A DNA stretch of 15,612 nt, from contig DLAA01000033.1 in assembly GCA_002493835.1 (NCBI GenBank), positions 1 through 15,612 of the forward strand, written 5' to 3'. This DNA comes from Lachnospiraceae bacterium UBA7060. GTDB taxonomy: Bacteria > Bacillota > Clostridia > Lachnospirales > Lachnospiraceae. Position 1 is the first letter of the stretch, and each line of letters starts with the position of its first letter. A model generated the notes under the pieces. It was not told the DNA's origin. It saw only the letters and a list, made by a program, of their open reading frames with translations, and did no database searches. The translations under genes were made by a program, and so were the position numbers. Positions 1-6,089 of the stretch are shown here, one piece after another.

Positions 1-1
1 A

Positions 2-199
2 GAAATGAAAAAATACTATGTCTCGGATGTGGAGACAGAGATCGCTGTCTTTGAAAAAACTGGAATGATCGCTGTAATCAACAACACAAAAATGCCCAAA
101 GAGACGGATCTGTATATAGAGGGAACTCTCAAAAAGCACCTTTCTCTCGCTCCTATGGAGCTTAAATGGTTACATTATATGAATAACACTTTTTGCTAG
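2..199 (+). CDS. C-terminal fragment of a probable GH112 sugar phosphorylase (left-truncated)
   Basis: The reading frame is open to the left edge, so this is the tail of a larger gene whose start lies outside the window; the ATG at 5 has no visible ribosome binding site. The last ~65 residues end with a small beta-rich segment containing AVINNT, a P-x-x-T-x-x-Y stretch, and LAPMELKWL near the end. From memory this pattern fits the C-terminal domain of GH112 enzymes (galacto-/lacto-N-biose phosphorylase or galactosyl-rhamnose phosphorylase), which phosphorolyse beta-galactosides in the cytoplasm. A strong terminator follows 30 bases after the stop, so this is the last gene of its operon. The family call is a recollection from a short fragment; another beta-sandwich glycosidase tail is possible. 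Confidence 0.45.
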   Translation, partial: EMKKYYVSDVETEIAVFEKTGMIAVINNTKMPKETDLYIEGTLKKHLSLAPMELKWLHYMNNTFC

Positions 200-230
200 T
201 CTGCATTAATGACGGCAGAGATAGAAAATA

Positions 231-282
231 CATCCTCTGCAGAAAATGAGTTCCTCCATCTTCTGCAGAGGATGTTTATTTT
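231..282 (+). terminator. Rho-independent terminator after the GH112-like gene
   Basis: A perfect 14-bp inverted repeat (CATCCTCTGCAGAA at 231-244 and its complement at 261-274) encloses a 16-base loop and is followed directly by TTTATTTT. The upstream AAAATA makes it A-rich on the other flank. It ends transcription of the left-edge gene and isolates the following secreted-protein gene. Confidence 0.9.
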
Positions 283-336
283 AAAATCCACCTGAAAAAG
301 CCATAACTTAGGTCATGCCCAAACACAGTTCAAACT

Positions 337-349
337 GGATATAATATCC
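337..349 (+). promoter_or_regulatory. Candidate -10 box inside a palindrome, upstream of the secreted-protein gene
   Basis: TATAAT at 340-345 is a perfect -10 hexamer and sits inside the odd palindrome GGATATAATATCC (337-349). It lies about 65 bases before the start codon at 412. No convincing -35 hexamer is present 16-18 bases upstream, so the promoter would need an activator, or the match is chance. The palindrome could also serve as an operator covering the -10 box. Confidence 0.35.
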
Positions 350-411
350 GAAATATATTACGGTTAAAAAAAGTATTAGAGGTTATGATAATAACAGGGG
401 GTGAAAATGTA

Positions 412-981
412 ATGCACAAATTAGCGAAATTATTATCACTTATTTTTGTTTGCACTATGGTGTTTTCCACGCCGGTTATGGCAGAAGAAGCCGGCGCTCC
501 TGTCGCCGTTTATCTGGAAGATTCTTCCGATATCGGCATTCCTGCCGTTACTGTCGCCGCTATCGCAGAAGGTAAGCTGGTTCACGAGTACTTGGCAAAT
601 GCAGTCACGGGAATCTGGGGAATGGACAGTGTCATTCCTGTTGCACAGGGTGGAAATGTAATTCTAGATGGAAAGGAAACCAATGTAACATTTCCTGTAC
701 TGAAACCTGAGTTATCCCGTGTCTATTCTGCAAAAGATTATGCTGCTGCTTTAGGCGGGGCCGTATTAAATGTAGTAAAAATTGATACACATGTAAGCTT
801 TGACATTGCAAATGTTAACTTCTATATGCCGGGTATCACAGGCGAAGAAAATATTCATGTCTATACTTACAGTGATTCTACCAACACATGGACAGAGCTG
901 ACTATTACTGAGAAAAGAGCCGATCATATCGTAGTTAATATGACAGGCACGGGCGTGTTAGCATTTATTGTAACACCTTAA
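412..981 (+). CDS. Secreted protein of unknown function with signal peptide
   Basis: This 189-residue protein begins at ATG 412, chosen because AGGGGGTG (396-403) sits at proper spacing; the upstream in-frame ATG at 385 has AGAGG only two bases away. Residues 1-24 form a classic Sec signal peptide: positive start (HKLAK), hydrophobic core, and a probable cleavage after VMA at residue 24, followed by EE. The mature part (about 165 residues) has no membrane segment, one internal region rich in small residues, and a C-terminal beta-like portion (NVNFYMPGITGEENIHVYTY ... GTGVLAFIV) resembling a beta-sandwich. There is no LPxTG anchor, lipobox or catalytic motif, so it is probably released or loosely attached outside the cell. 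I do not recognise the family. Its stop overlaps the stop of the convergent purF gene. Confidence 0.8.
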   Translation: MHKLAKLLSLIFVCTMVFSTPVMAEEAGAPVAVYLEDSSDIGIPAVTVAAIAEGKLVHEYLANAVTGIWGMDSVIPVAQGGNVILDGKETNVTFPVLKPELSRVYSAKDYAAALGGAVLNVVKIDTHVSFDIANVNFYMPGITGEENIHVYTYSDSTNTWTELTITEKRADHIVVNMTGTGVLAFIVTP

Positions 982-2360
982 TCTGTTCCACATTCCATCG
1001 GATACAGACCGTCAAAACAAGCATTGCACAAAGGCAGCCCATCAACCATCTCGGAAAGATCCTCTCTTCTCATATAGCCGAGAGTGTCCGCCTTGATCAT
1101 CTTACAGATTGCCTCCTCGCTGTGATTTGCTGCAATAAGCTGGGAATTGGAAGGCACATCGGTACCAAAATAGCATGGATAGAGAAATGGCGGCGAACTA
1201 ATCCGCACATGCACTTCTCTGGCCCCCGCCTCCTTTAACATGCGGATCAGATTGGCAATGGTTGTTCCTCTCACAATAGAATCATCCACCAGCACGATCC
1301 GCTTATCCTTCACCACTGATTCTAACACACTCAGTTTCATGCGGACGGCAGACTCCCGCTCCTTCTGGGTAGGCTTGATAAAAGTACGGCCTATATAGCT
1401 GTTCTTGTAAAAAGCAAGCGCAAAAGGAATCCCACTCTCCAAACTATACCCCTGGGCCGCAGGAAGCCCTGATTCCGGCACACCAGTCACCAAATCTGCC
1501 CCTGCAGGCTGGTACTTCGCCAGCATTCTTCCTGCACGTATTCTTGCATCATACACCCGCACCCCATCCAAAACGCTGTCCAGCCTGGCAAAATAAATAT
1601 ACTCAAAAATACAATGAGCACACCGCCCCTCTCTCGGAAGCATCTTCGATTGTATCTCCTCCCCCATAATCGTAATAACCTCCCCTGGACGGATATCCCG
1701 CACAAACACCGCTCCCATGGCGTCCAGCGCACAAGACTCTGAGGCAAGTACATAGGCATGATCCCTTTTTCCCAGACAAAGGGGTTTTAAGCCGTATGGA
1801 TCCCGCACACCGATGAGTTTTCGAGGACTCATGATCACTAGTGCAAAGCCTCCCTTGATCCTCAACGCAGTCTTATAGACTGCTTCTTCCACCGAGGCCG
1901 CATGCACCCGCTCTCTGGCGATATGAAAGGCGATCACCTCCGAATCTGTAGTGGTATGGAAAATGGCCCCATTCTGAATCAACTCCCATTTAAGCTCCGG
2001 CGTATTGACCAGATTTCCATTGTGGGCTAACGCCAAAGTACCTTTTATATAAGACAGCACTAACGGCTGCGCATTTTCCGCTACAGATGCCCCCGTAGTA
2101 GAATAGCGGACATGTCCCAGACCAATATTGCCATCCATCTTTTCCAAAACCTCCTTTGTGAGCACTTCGCTCACCAGCCCCAGATTTTTGTGAAAACAGA
2201 CGTTCCCCCGCTCCTTATCAGTTTTTGAAACCGCCATACCGCAGGCTTCCTGCCCTCGATGTTGTAAGGCGGTAAGCCCATAATAAATAGCTGACGCCAC
2301 ATTTTCCCCTTCTGGAGCGAAAATCCCCACTACGCCGCAGGCTTCCTTGATTTCAGACAT
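978..2360 (-). CDS. purF: Amidophosphoribosyltransferase (glutamine PRPP amidotransferase)
   Basis: This enzyme catalyses the first committed step of de novo purine synthesis: PRPP plus glutamine gives 5-phosphoribosylamine. It has 460 residues, near the usual family length. The start ATG at 2360 is preceded by GGGGGA at good spacing; a TTG 57 bases further upstream is in frame but less likely. Cys8 (EACGVVGIF) follows a short propeptide and becomes the N-terminal nucleophile of the class II glutaminase domain, supported by HRGQE and LAHNGNL. The phosphoribosyltransferase PRPP loop VLVDDSIVRGTT contains Asp359-Asp360. Cys250, Cys396, Cys445 and Cys448 (the last two as CNAC) fit the [4Fe-4S] ligands of the Bacillus-type enzyme, which makes it oxygen-labile and suited to anaerobes. 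It stands alone, with no other pur gene adjacent. Confidence 0.96.
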   Translation of the reverse strand: MSEIKEACGVVGIFAPEGENVASAIYYGLTALQHRGQEACGMAVSKTDKERGNVCFHKNLGLVSEVLTKEVLEKMDGNIGLGHVRYSTTGASVAENAQPLVLSYIKGTLALAHNGNLVNTPELKWELIQNGAIFHTTTDSEVIAFHIARERVHAASVEEAVYKTALRIKGGFALVIMSPRKLIGVRDPYGLKPLCLGKRDHAYVLASESCALDAMGAVFVRDIRPGEVITIMGEEIQSKMLPREGRCAHCIFEYIYFARLDSVLDGVRVYDARIRAGRMLAKYQPAGADLVTGVPESGLPAAQGYSLESGIPFALAFYKNSYIGRTFIKPTQKERESAVRMKLSVLESVVKDKRIVLVDDSIVRGTTIANLIRMLKEAGAREVHVRISSPPFLYPCYFGTDVPSNSQLIAANHSEEAICKMIKADTLGYMRREDLSEMVDGLPLCNACFDGLYPMECGTD

Positions 2361-2410
2361 CCTTAATTTCCCCCGTTTCCCTTTATAATTGTTTTCTGAC
2401 TCCGCTGATT

Positions 2411-2455
2411 CACACAAAAAGGGACAAAAAAATCCTTTTCAGACTTCTTTGTCCC
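2411..2455 (-). terminator. Terminator-like hairpin in the purF leader (possible attenuator)
   Basis: Read on the minus strand, GGGACAAA (2455-2448) pairs perfectly with TTTGTCCC (2428-2421), and a run of five T follows at 2420-2416. The structure lies between the likely purF promoter and its start codon, about 55 bases upstream of the ATG. An intrinsic terminator in this place would attenuate purF expression. The loop (about 19 bases, T-rich) shows no recognised riboswitch. It could instead be a fortuitous stem of only eight pairs. Confidence 0.5.
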
Positions 2456-2464
2456 AACGCGTCT

Positions 2465-2470
2465 ATTCTA
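2465..2470 (-). promoter_or_regulatory. Candidate purF promoter, extended -10 TGCTAGAAT
   Basis: On the minus strand TAGAAT (2470-2465) is preceded by TGC, giving an extended -10 element. The -35 region is weak. Transcription would start near 2458 and give a leader of about 100 nt that begins just before the terminator-like hairpin. Confidence 0.45.
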
Positions 2471-2569
2471 GCACAAAGTCATCCTTTTTGCCACCGTTCT
2501 TTTTCATATTCCCGACCTGTGGAAAGTAACCTCGCTTTCCTTGTATTTAACAGACTTCCATTTTCCTGT

Positions 2570-2598
2570 TTGACAAAAAGAATAGTCAGTGTTAGAAT
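2570..2598 (+). promoter_or_regulatory. Sigma-A promoter of the ABC-F gene leader
   Basis: A perfect -35 TTGACA (2570-2575) and a near-perfect -10 TAGAAT (2593-2598) are separated by exactly 17 bases. Transcription should start at about 2605, which leaves a leader of over 330 nt before the ABC-F start codon. It is divergent from the purF promoter. Confidence 0.88.
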
Positions 2599-2610
2599 GT
2601 CTTTATCTTT

Positions 2611-2741
2611 GAAGAGAGAGGTGAAAGGATGAAGAAATAATCTACTTTTGATTGCATGGAAGTTTTTGTTGTATGAAAATTTGTTTTCATACTGTTTTCA
2701 TGTCGCCAAAAGTGGATTATATTCTCGCCACCTCTCTTTTT
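2611..2741 (+). promoter_or_regulatory. Nested leader hairpin ending in a T-run: attenuator element 1
   Basis: Three stems nest inside one another. The outer stem pairs 2611-2623 (core AGAGAGGTG) with 2729-2741 (core CACCTCTCT). The middle stem pairs 2638-2650 (TAATCTACTTTTG) with 2707-2719 (CAAAAGTGGATTA, one G-U). The inner hairpin pairs 2671-2679 with 2684-2692 (GTATGAAAA / TTTTCATAC). The 3' arm of the outer stem runs into TTTTT (2737-2741), as in a terminator. A competing perfect 10-bp helix pairs 2646-2655 (TTTTGATTGC) with 2762-2771, using bases of the middle stem. The MKK ORF lies between the outer and middle 5' arms. Confidence 0.65.
2629..2640 (+). CDS. Three-codon leader peptide ORF (MKK) of the ABC-F attenuator
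   Basis: ATG AAG AAA TAA starts seven bases after the strong Shine-Dalgarno sequence AGAGAGG (2615-2621), close to the predicted transcript start. A start codon this well placed with only three sense codons is best read as a ribosome sensor rather than a protein gene. The Shine-Dalgarno sequence and the stop codon both lie inside the 5' arms of nested RNA stems (2611-2623 and 2638-2650), so ribosome occupancy would control folding. Very short upstream ORFs of this kind are known to regulate other ABC-F resistance genes by drug-dependent stalling. Inferred from sequence only. Confidence 0.65.
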   Translation: MKK

Positions 2742-2849
2742 GTGTGCATTGCTTTTTTATCGCAATCAAAACACCATACACTTTCCCTGCAAAATGAGGT
2801 GATCGGGCATATAATGGAACTTTCCGGCGGCGGACGGTTCTTTTTTTGA
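2673..2849 (+). CDS. Second leader ORF of about 58 codons overlapping both attenuator elements
   Basis: This frame is open from ATG 2673 (also possible: TTG 2652 or ATG 2700) to the TGA at 2847-2849 inside the T-run of the second terminator. No good Shine-Dalgarno sequence precedes any of these starts. The product would have a hydrophobic middle (YILATSLFVCIAFL) and end in GGGRFFF because it reads through the GC-rich stem and the T-tract. That the frame stays open across two terminator structures may be chance. It may instead be a second, longer leader peptide coupling translation to the downstream terminator. Function and translation are both unproven. Confidence 0.3.
   Translation: MKICFHTVFMSPKVDYILATSLFVCIAFLSQSKHHTLSLQNEVIGHIMELSGGGRFFF
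2816..2847 (+). terminator. Leader terminator 2 upstream of the ABC-F gene (with competing antiterminator)
   Basis: GAAC (2817-2820) pairs with GTTC (2837-2840) and TCCG (2823-2826) with CGGA (2831-2834) around a GCGG loop, followed by seven T (2841-2847). A competing fold uses the same bases: CGGCGGCGG (2825-2833) with CCGCTGCCG (2882-2890, one G-U) and GGTTCT (2836-2841) with AGAACC (2869-2874), enclosing a small CTGCG/CGTAG hairpin (2857-2870). This is a terminator/antiterminator switch ahead of the structural gene. Confidence 0.75.
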
Positions 2850-2938
2850 TAGAAAACTGCGACAGCGTAGAACCTGAATTGCCGCTGCCGATTAACGATT
2901 TTTTATTGTCAAAGAACCTGTAGAAGGGAGAGATGCAT

Positions 2939-4477
2939 ATGTCACAAATCAGTGTAACGAATTTGACTTTTTCCTATGAGGGGAGTTTCGACGATATTTT
3001 TGAAAATGTCTCCTTTTCCATCGACACCGACTGGAAACTGGGCTTTATCGGGCGCAACGGAAAAGGCAAAACCACCTTCCTGCGGCTGTTGACGGGAGAC
3101 TATGCTTACCAAGGCTCCATAAGCGCCAATACCGCCTTTGATTACTTCCCCTACCCCGTCACTAAGATGCAAAGAAGTCTCCCTGCCTCCGTTTTTCTTG
3201 AGGATTTAAAGGCAGGGTGCGAGGAATGGCGGGTGATCTGTGAGTTGACGCTCCTCGGGGAAGATGCAAGGATCCTTTACCGTCCTTTTCAGACGCTGAG
3301 TTTCGGAGAACAGACCAAAGTGCTGTTGGCCGTTTTGTTCTCCGGCGAAAATGATTTCCTGCTGATCGATGAGCCAACGAATCATCTGGATCAGGCGGCC
3401 AGAGAATGCGTGAAAGAATATTTGGCCTCCAAAAAGGGCTTTATTTTAGTGTCCCATGACAGAGATCTGTTAGACGCCTGTACTAACCATGTACTGGTGC
3501 TAAACAGGCAGACCATCGAGGTACAGAGCGGCAATTTTTCCACCTGGTGGGAAAACAAGCAGAAAAAGGATCAGTTTGTCCTTTCGGAAAACGAAAAACA
3601 TGTAAGGGAAATCAAGACGCTAAAACAGGCTGCCAGACGCACCGCCGAGTGGGCCGACAAAAACGAGCGCACCAAAATCGGCTATGATCCCATTAAAGAG
3701 CACGACCGCGGCAATGGCACAAGACCTTATATCGGAGCCAAAACCAAAAAAATGCAGAGCCGGGTAACCCAGATGAAACAGCGGATTGACCGGGAAATTG
3801 AGGAAAAAGAGGGGCTTTTGCAGGATTTAGAAAAAACTGTGGATTTAAAGTTAACCCCCCTCTCCCACCACAAGAGCAGACTTGTAAATATCCGGAACTA
3901 CAGCCTGCAGTACAAGGATACGGCACATCCCGTCTTTACAGACGTAACCTTTGAAATTCAAAGTGGAGATCGGATTGCCCTGCACGGTGAAAACGGCTGC
4001 GGAAAATCCACGCTCATTAAAGTAATTTTACAGAAAGCTGGATTCGCCTCCTATGACATGACATTCTCGGATGCTGGAATCTGTGAAACTGCCTCAGGAC
4101 TTGTGATCTCCTATGTCAGTCAGGATACCTCCGGGTTGACAGGCGGCATCTCTGATTTTTGCGAGCGAAAGAATCTGGATCAGAGTTTATTCTGTGCTGT
4201 CTTAAGACAGCTTGATTTTGAGAGAGCACAGTTCGCAAAAGACATGGAGGAGTACTCCGAAGGACAGAAGAAAAAGGTGCTGCTGGCGGCAAGCCTGCTG
4301 ACTCCCGCCCACCTCTATATCTGGGATGAACCGCTAAATTATATCGACGTTTTCTCCCGGATGCAGATCGAGAAACTGCTTTTAGAATATGAGCCGACGC
4401 TTCTCTTTGTGGAACACGACGTGCGGTTTCGGGAAAAGGTGGCGACGAAAGTGGTGACATTGTCTTTGGAAAACTGA
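2939..4477 (+). CDS. Lsa-like ABC-F ribosomal protection ATPase
   Basis: This 512-residue soluble protein has two ABC ATPase domains and no membrane segment. ABC-F proteins of this type bind the ribosomal E site and displace antibiotics from the peptidyl-transferase centre; Lsa relatives protect against lincosamides, streptogramin A and pleuromutilins. Domain 1 has Walker A GRNGKGKTT (38-46), signature LSFGEQ (120-125) and Walker B with Asp144 in DEPTNHLD. A charged interdomain linker (about 200-310) follows. Domain 2 has GENGCGKS (350-357), YSEGQ (439-443) and WDEP with Asp463-Glu464. The start at 2939 is preferred over ATG 2933 because AGGGAG (2925-2930) is eight bases from 2939 but only two from 2933. 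The long attenuator leader supports an antibiotic-induced resistance role. The exact Lsa subclass and drug range cannot be read by eye. Confidence 0.9.
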   Translation: MSQISVTNLTFSYEGSFDDIFENVSFSIDTDWKLGFIGRNGKGKTTFLRLLTGDYAYQGSISANTAFDYFPYPVTKMQRSLPASVFLEDLKAGCEEWRVICELTLLGEDARILYRPFQTLSFGEQTKVLLAVLFSGENDFLLIDEPTNHLDQAARECVKEYLASKKGFILVSHDRDLLDACTNHVLVLNRQTIEVQSGNFSTWWENKQKKDQFVLSENEKHVREIKTLKQAARRTAEWADKNERTKIGYDPIKEHDRGNGTRPYIGAKTKKMQSRVTQMKQRIDREIEEKEGLLQDLEKTVDLKLTPLSHHKSRLVNIRNYSLQYKDTAHPVFTDVTFEIQSGDRIALHGENGCGKSTLIKVILQKAGFASYDMTFSDAGICETASGLVISYVSQDTSGLTGGISDFCERKNLDQSLFCAVLRQLDFERAQFAKDMEEYSEGQKKKVLLAASLLTPAHLYIWDEPLNYIDVFSRMQIEKLLLEYEPTLLFVEHDVRFREKVATKVVTLSLEN

Positions 4478-4500
4478 TTTTTCTATGAATGTAGAACAGA

Positions 4501-4545
4501 GGGCCGTCCAATCATCCGGTTCGATGATATCGCGGCCCCCCCCCC
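4501..4545 (+). other. GC-rich hairpin followed by a C10 tract after the ABC-F gene
   Basis: GGGCCG (4501-4506) pairs with CGGCCC (4533-4538), and inside it ATCATC (4511-4516) pairs with GATGAT (4523-4528) around CGGTTC. Ten consecutive C (4536-4545) follow in place of the usual T-run. The position, 24 bases after the ABC-F stop, suits a 3'-end hairpin, but without a T-tract intrinsic termination is uncertain. The homopolymer is prone to slippage and to sequencing error. The rest of the 301-base gap (4478-4778) holds the antiporter promoter and leader. Confidence 0.5.
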
Positions 4546-4622
4546 ATTTCACGCATAAACTATGATATCATAAAACCATGAAGATCAAAAAAAACACTTA
4601 TTCCAGAACTCATTGTCTGATA

Positions 4623-4651
4623 TTGACAACAACCACTTTCAAGGCTATAAC
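4623..4651 (+). promoter_or_regulatory. Sigma-A promoter of the antiporter gene
   Basis: A perfect TTGACA (4623-4628) and TATAAC (4646-4651, five of six consensus) are separated by 17 bases. The predicted start near 4658 leaves a leader of about 120 nt before the ATG at 4779. Confidence 0.85.
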
Positions 4652-4672
4652 TATTTATGGAAAACAAACTTG

Positions 4673-4754
4673 CCGCTGCAAAAAGTGTGAAGTGTGAAAT
4701 ACCTGCTTCGCAAGCCGACAAATGAGCGAAGCTTAATCAGCACATTGCCAGCGG
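4673..4754 (+). promoter_or_regulatory. Structured leader of the antiporter gene
   Basis: CCGCTG (4673-4678) can pair with CAGCGG (4749-4754), closing an ~82-nt domain that contains a perfect 7-bp hairpin GCTTCGC/GCGAAGC (4705-4711 with 4726-4732) and a tandem AGTGTGA repeat (4684-4697). The closing helix ends nine bases before the Shine-Dalgarno sequence GAGGAGGAG. The layout is riboswitch-like, but I do not recognise a known ion-sensing class and the closing helix is only six pairs. Confidence 0.35.
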
Positions 4755-4778
4755 AAATAAATGAGGAGGAGTAAATTT

Positions 4779-5993
4779 ATGGAAACTGTTGATACGTTAC
4801 GAGACCTTGCGATTATTTTACTCTTTGCTAAGTGCTTCGGTATTCTCGCAAGAAAATTCAAAGCGCCGCAAGTTGTCGGCCAAATCCTAGCCGGCCTGCT
4901 TGTCGGCCCATGCGTCCTTGGATGGATCTCCCAAAACGATTTTATCACGGATATGGCAGAAATCGGCGTTGTCATATTGATGTTTTCCGTAGGATTGGAA
5001 TCTGACTTAAAAGAACTGCTCAAAACAGGGCCTGTCGCTTTTCTGATCGCATGTTTCGGCGTCATTGTTCCCCTGGTCAGCGGCGCGCTTTTATATATGG
5101 GATTTTACGGCGTCGCTCCATGGGGCAGTGAAAATTTCTACAAAGCCGTTTTCATCGGTACGATCATGGCGGCGACCAGTGTCAGCATCACGGTGGCGTC
5201 CCTGCAGGAGCTTGGGAAGATCAAGAGCAAGGTCGGCACGACCATCGTCAGTGCGGCGATCATTGACGACATCATCGGCATCATCGTTCTAACTTTTGTC
5301 ATCGGCTTCAAAAACCCGGGATCTAATCCCGGAATGGTCGTGATAAAAACAATCGCCTTTTTTATCGTGGCGGTTATCGGCGGATATCTGATCTATAAAA
5401 TATTTTTCACACTGGATAAAAAATATCCGCACACCAGGCGTATTCCGATCATCAGCGTAGCGTTCTGTTTTGGCTTGTCCTACATCGCGGAGAGATATTT
5501 CGGCATAGCGGACATTACCGGCGCATACGTTGCAGGCGTTGTACTGTGCAGCTTAAAAGACAATGAATACATAGAGCGCAAAGTGGATGTCAGTTCCTAT
5601 ATGTTCTTCGGCCCGATCTTTTTCGCCAGCATTGGTCTGAAGACTTCTTTTGACAACGTCAATGAAAAATTGATCGCATTCTGCATCTGTTTTGTCATTG
5701 TGGCTCTTCTGTCCAAAATCATCGGCTGTGGCCTGGCAGGCAGATTATGTAAATATAACATGGCAGATTCCCTGAAGATCGGCGTAGGGATGATGACTCG
5801 GGGTGAAGTCGCGCTGATCGTCGCGCAAAAGGGGCTGTCCGCCGGACTGCTCACTGCTGATTACTTCACCGCCGTTATTTTGATGATACTCGTATCCTCC
5901 ATATCGACACCTATTATCTTGAAACTGCTTTACAGCAGGGACGATAAAAAATCGTCGCCCGGCAGCGACGATTCAAAGATTGCGCAGGCATAA
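4779..5993 (+). CDS. CPA2-type monovalent cation/proton antiporter
   Basis: This 404-residue integral membrane protein has about twelve hydrophobic segments through its length and no cytoplasmic TrkA-N/RCK domain. It fits the CPA2 family (NapA/GerN/KefB-like), which exchanges Na+ or K+ for H+ across the membrane. Visible family marks are VGQILAGLLVGP in the first helices, MFSVGLE, the paired aspartates Asp163-Asp164 in AAIIDDIIG that carry the ion, and the late GMMTRGEVALIVA motif. The start is ATG 4779 with GAGGAGGAG seven bases upstream; the ATG at 4761 lies within this Shine-Dalgarno stretch. A promoter and structured leader lie just upstream, so it is a single-gene unit. The hydrophilic last ~16 residues (from about SRDDKK) are encoded by a hairpin that serves as terminator for the opposite strand. 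Which ion is moved cannot be told. Confidence 0.9.
   Translation: METVDTLRDLAIILLFAKCFGILARKFKAPQVVGQILAGLLVGPCVLGWISQNDFITDMAEIGVVILMFSVGLESDLKELLKTGPVAFLIACFGVIVPLVSGALLYMGFYGVAPWGSENFYKAVFIGTIMAATSVSITVASLQELGKIKSKVGTTIVSAAIIDDIIGIIVLTFVIGFKNPGSNPGMVVIKTIAFFIVAVIGGYLIYKIFFTLDKKYPHTRRIPIISVAFCFGLSYIAERYFGIADITGAYVAGVVLCSLKDNEYIERKVDVSSYMFFGPIFFASIGLKTSFDNVNEKLIAFCICFVIVALLSKIIGCGLAGRLCKYNMADSLKIGVGMMTRGEVALIVAQKGLSAGLLTADYFTAVILMILVSSISTPIILKLLYSRDDKKSSPGSDDSKIAQA
5946..5973 (-). terminator. Minus-strand terminator of the sigma/ABC cluster, inside the antiporter CDS
   Basis: On the minus strand a perfect 9-bp stem (AATCGTCGC at 5973-5965, complement at 5958-5950) with loop TGCCGG is followed by TTTT (5949-5946), giving a run of six T with the last two stem bases. 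It is oriented to stop transcription from the ATPase gene about 117 bases upstream. On the plus strand no T-run follows. The gap 5994-6089 between the convergent genes holds no better terminator. Confidence 0.8.
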
Positions 5994-6089
5994 ACCTGAT
6001 ATGTAATCATTGGCAGCCCTATGGCTTTCCCATGCTTAAAAGTATAGCACACGTTTTTTTGTCAGGCAATATTCTGTTTGCTGCTATGC

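Noticed and set aside
4116..4511. Minus-strand open frame of 131 codons opposite the ABC-F gene
   Set aside because: Overlaps the second ATPase domain; Pro/Arg-rich composition and no start signal.
6012..6020. AGCC/GGCT hairpin and the T7 run near 6055 as a terminator for the antiporter gene
   Set aside because: The stem has only four pairs and the T-run is about 35 bases away; not convincing as an intrinsic terminator.
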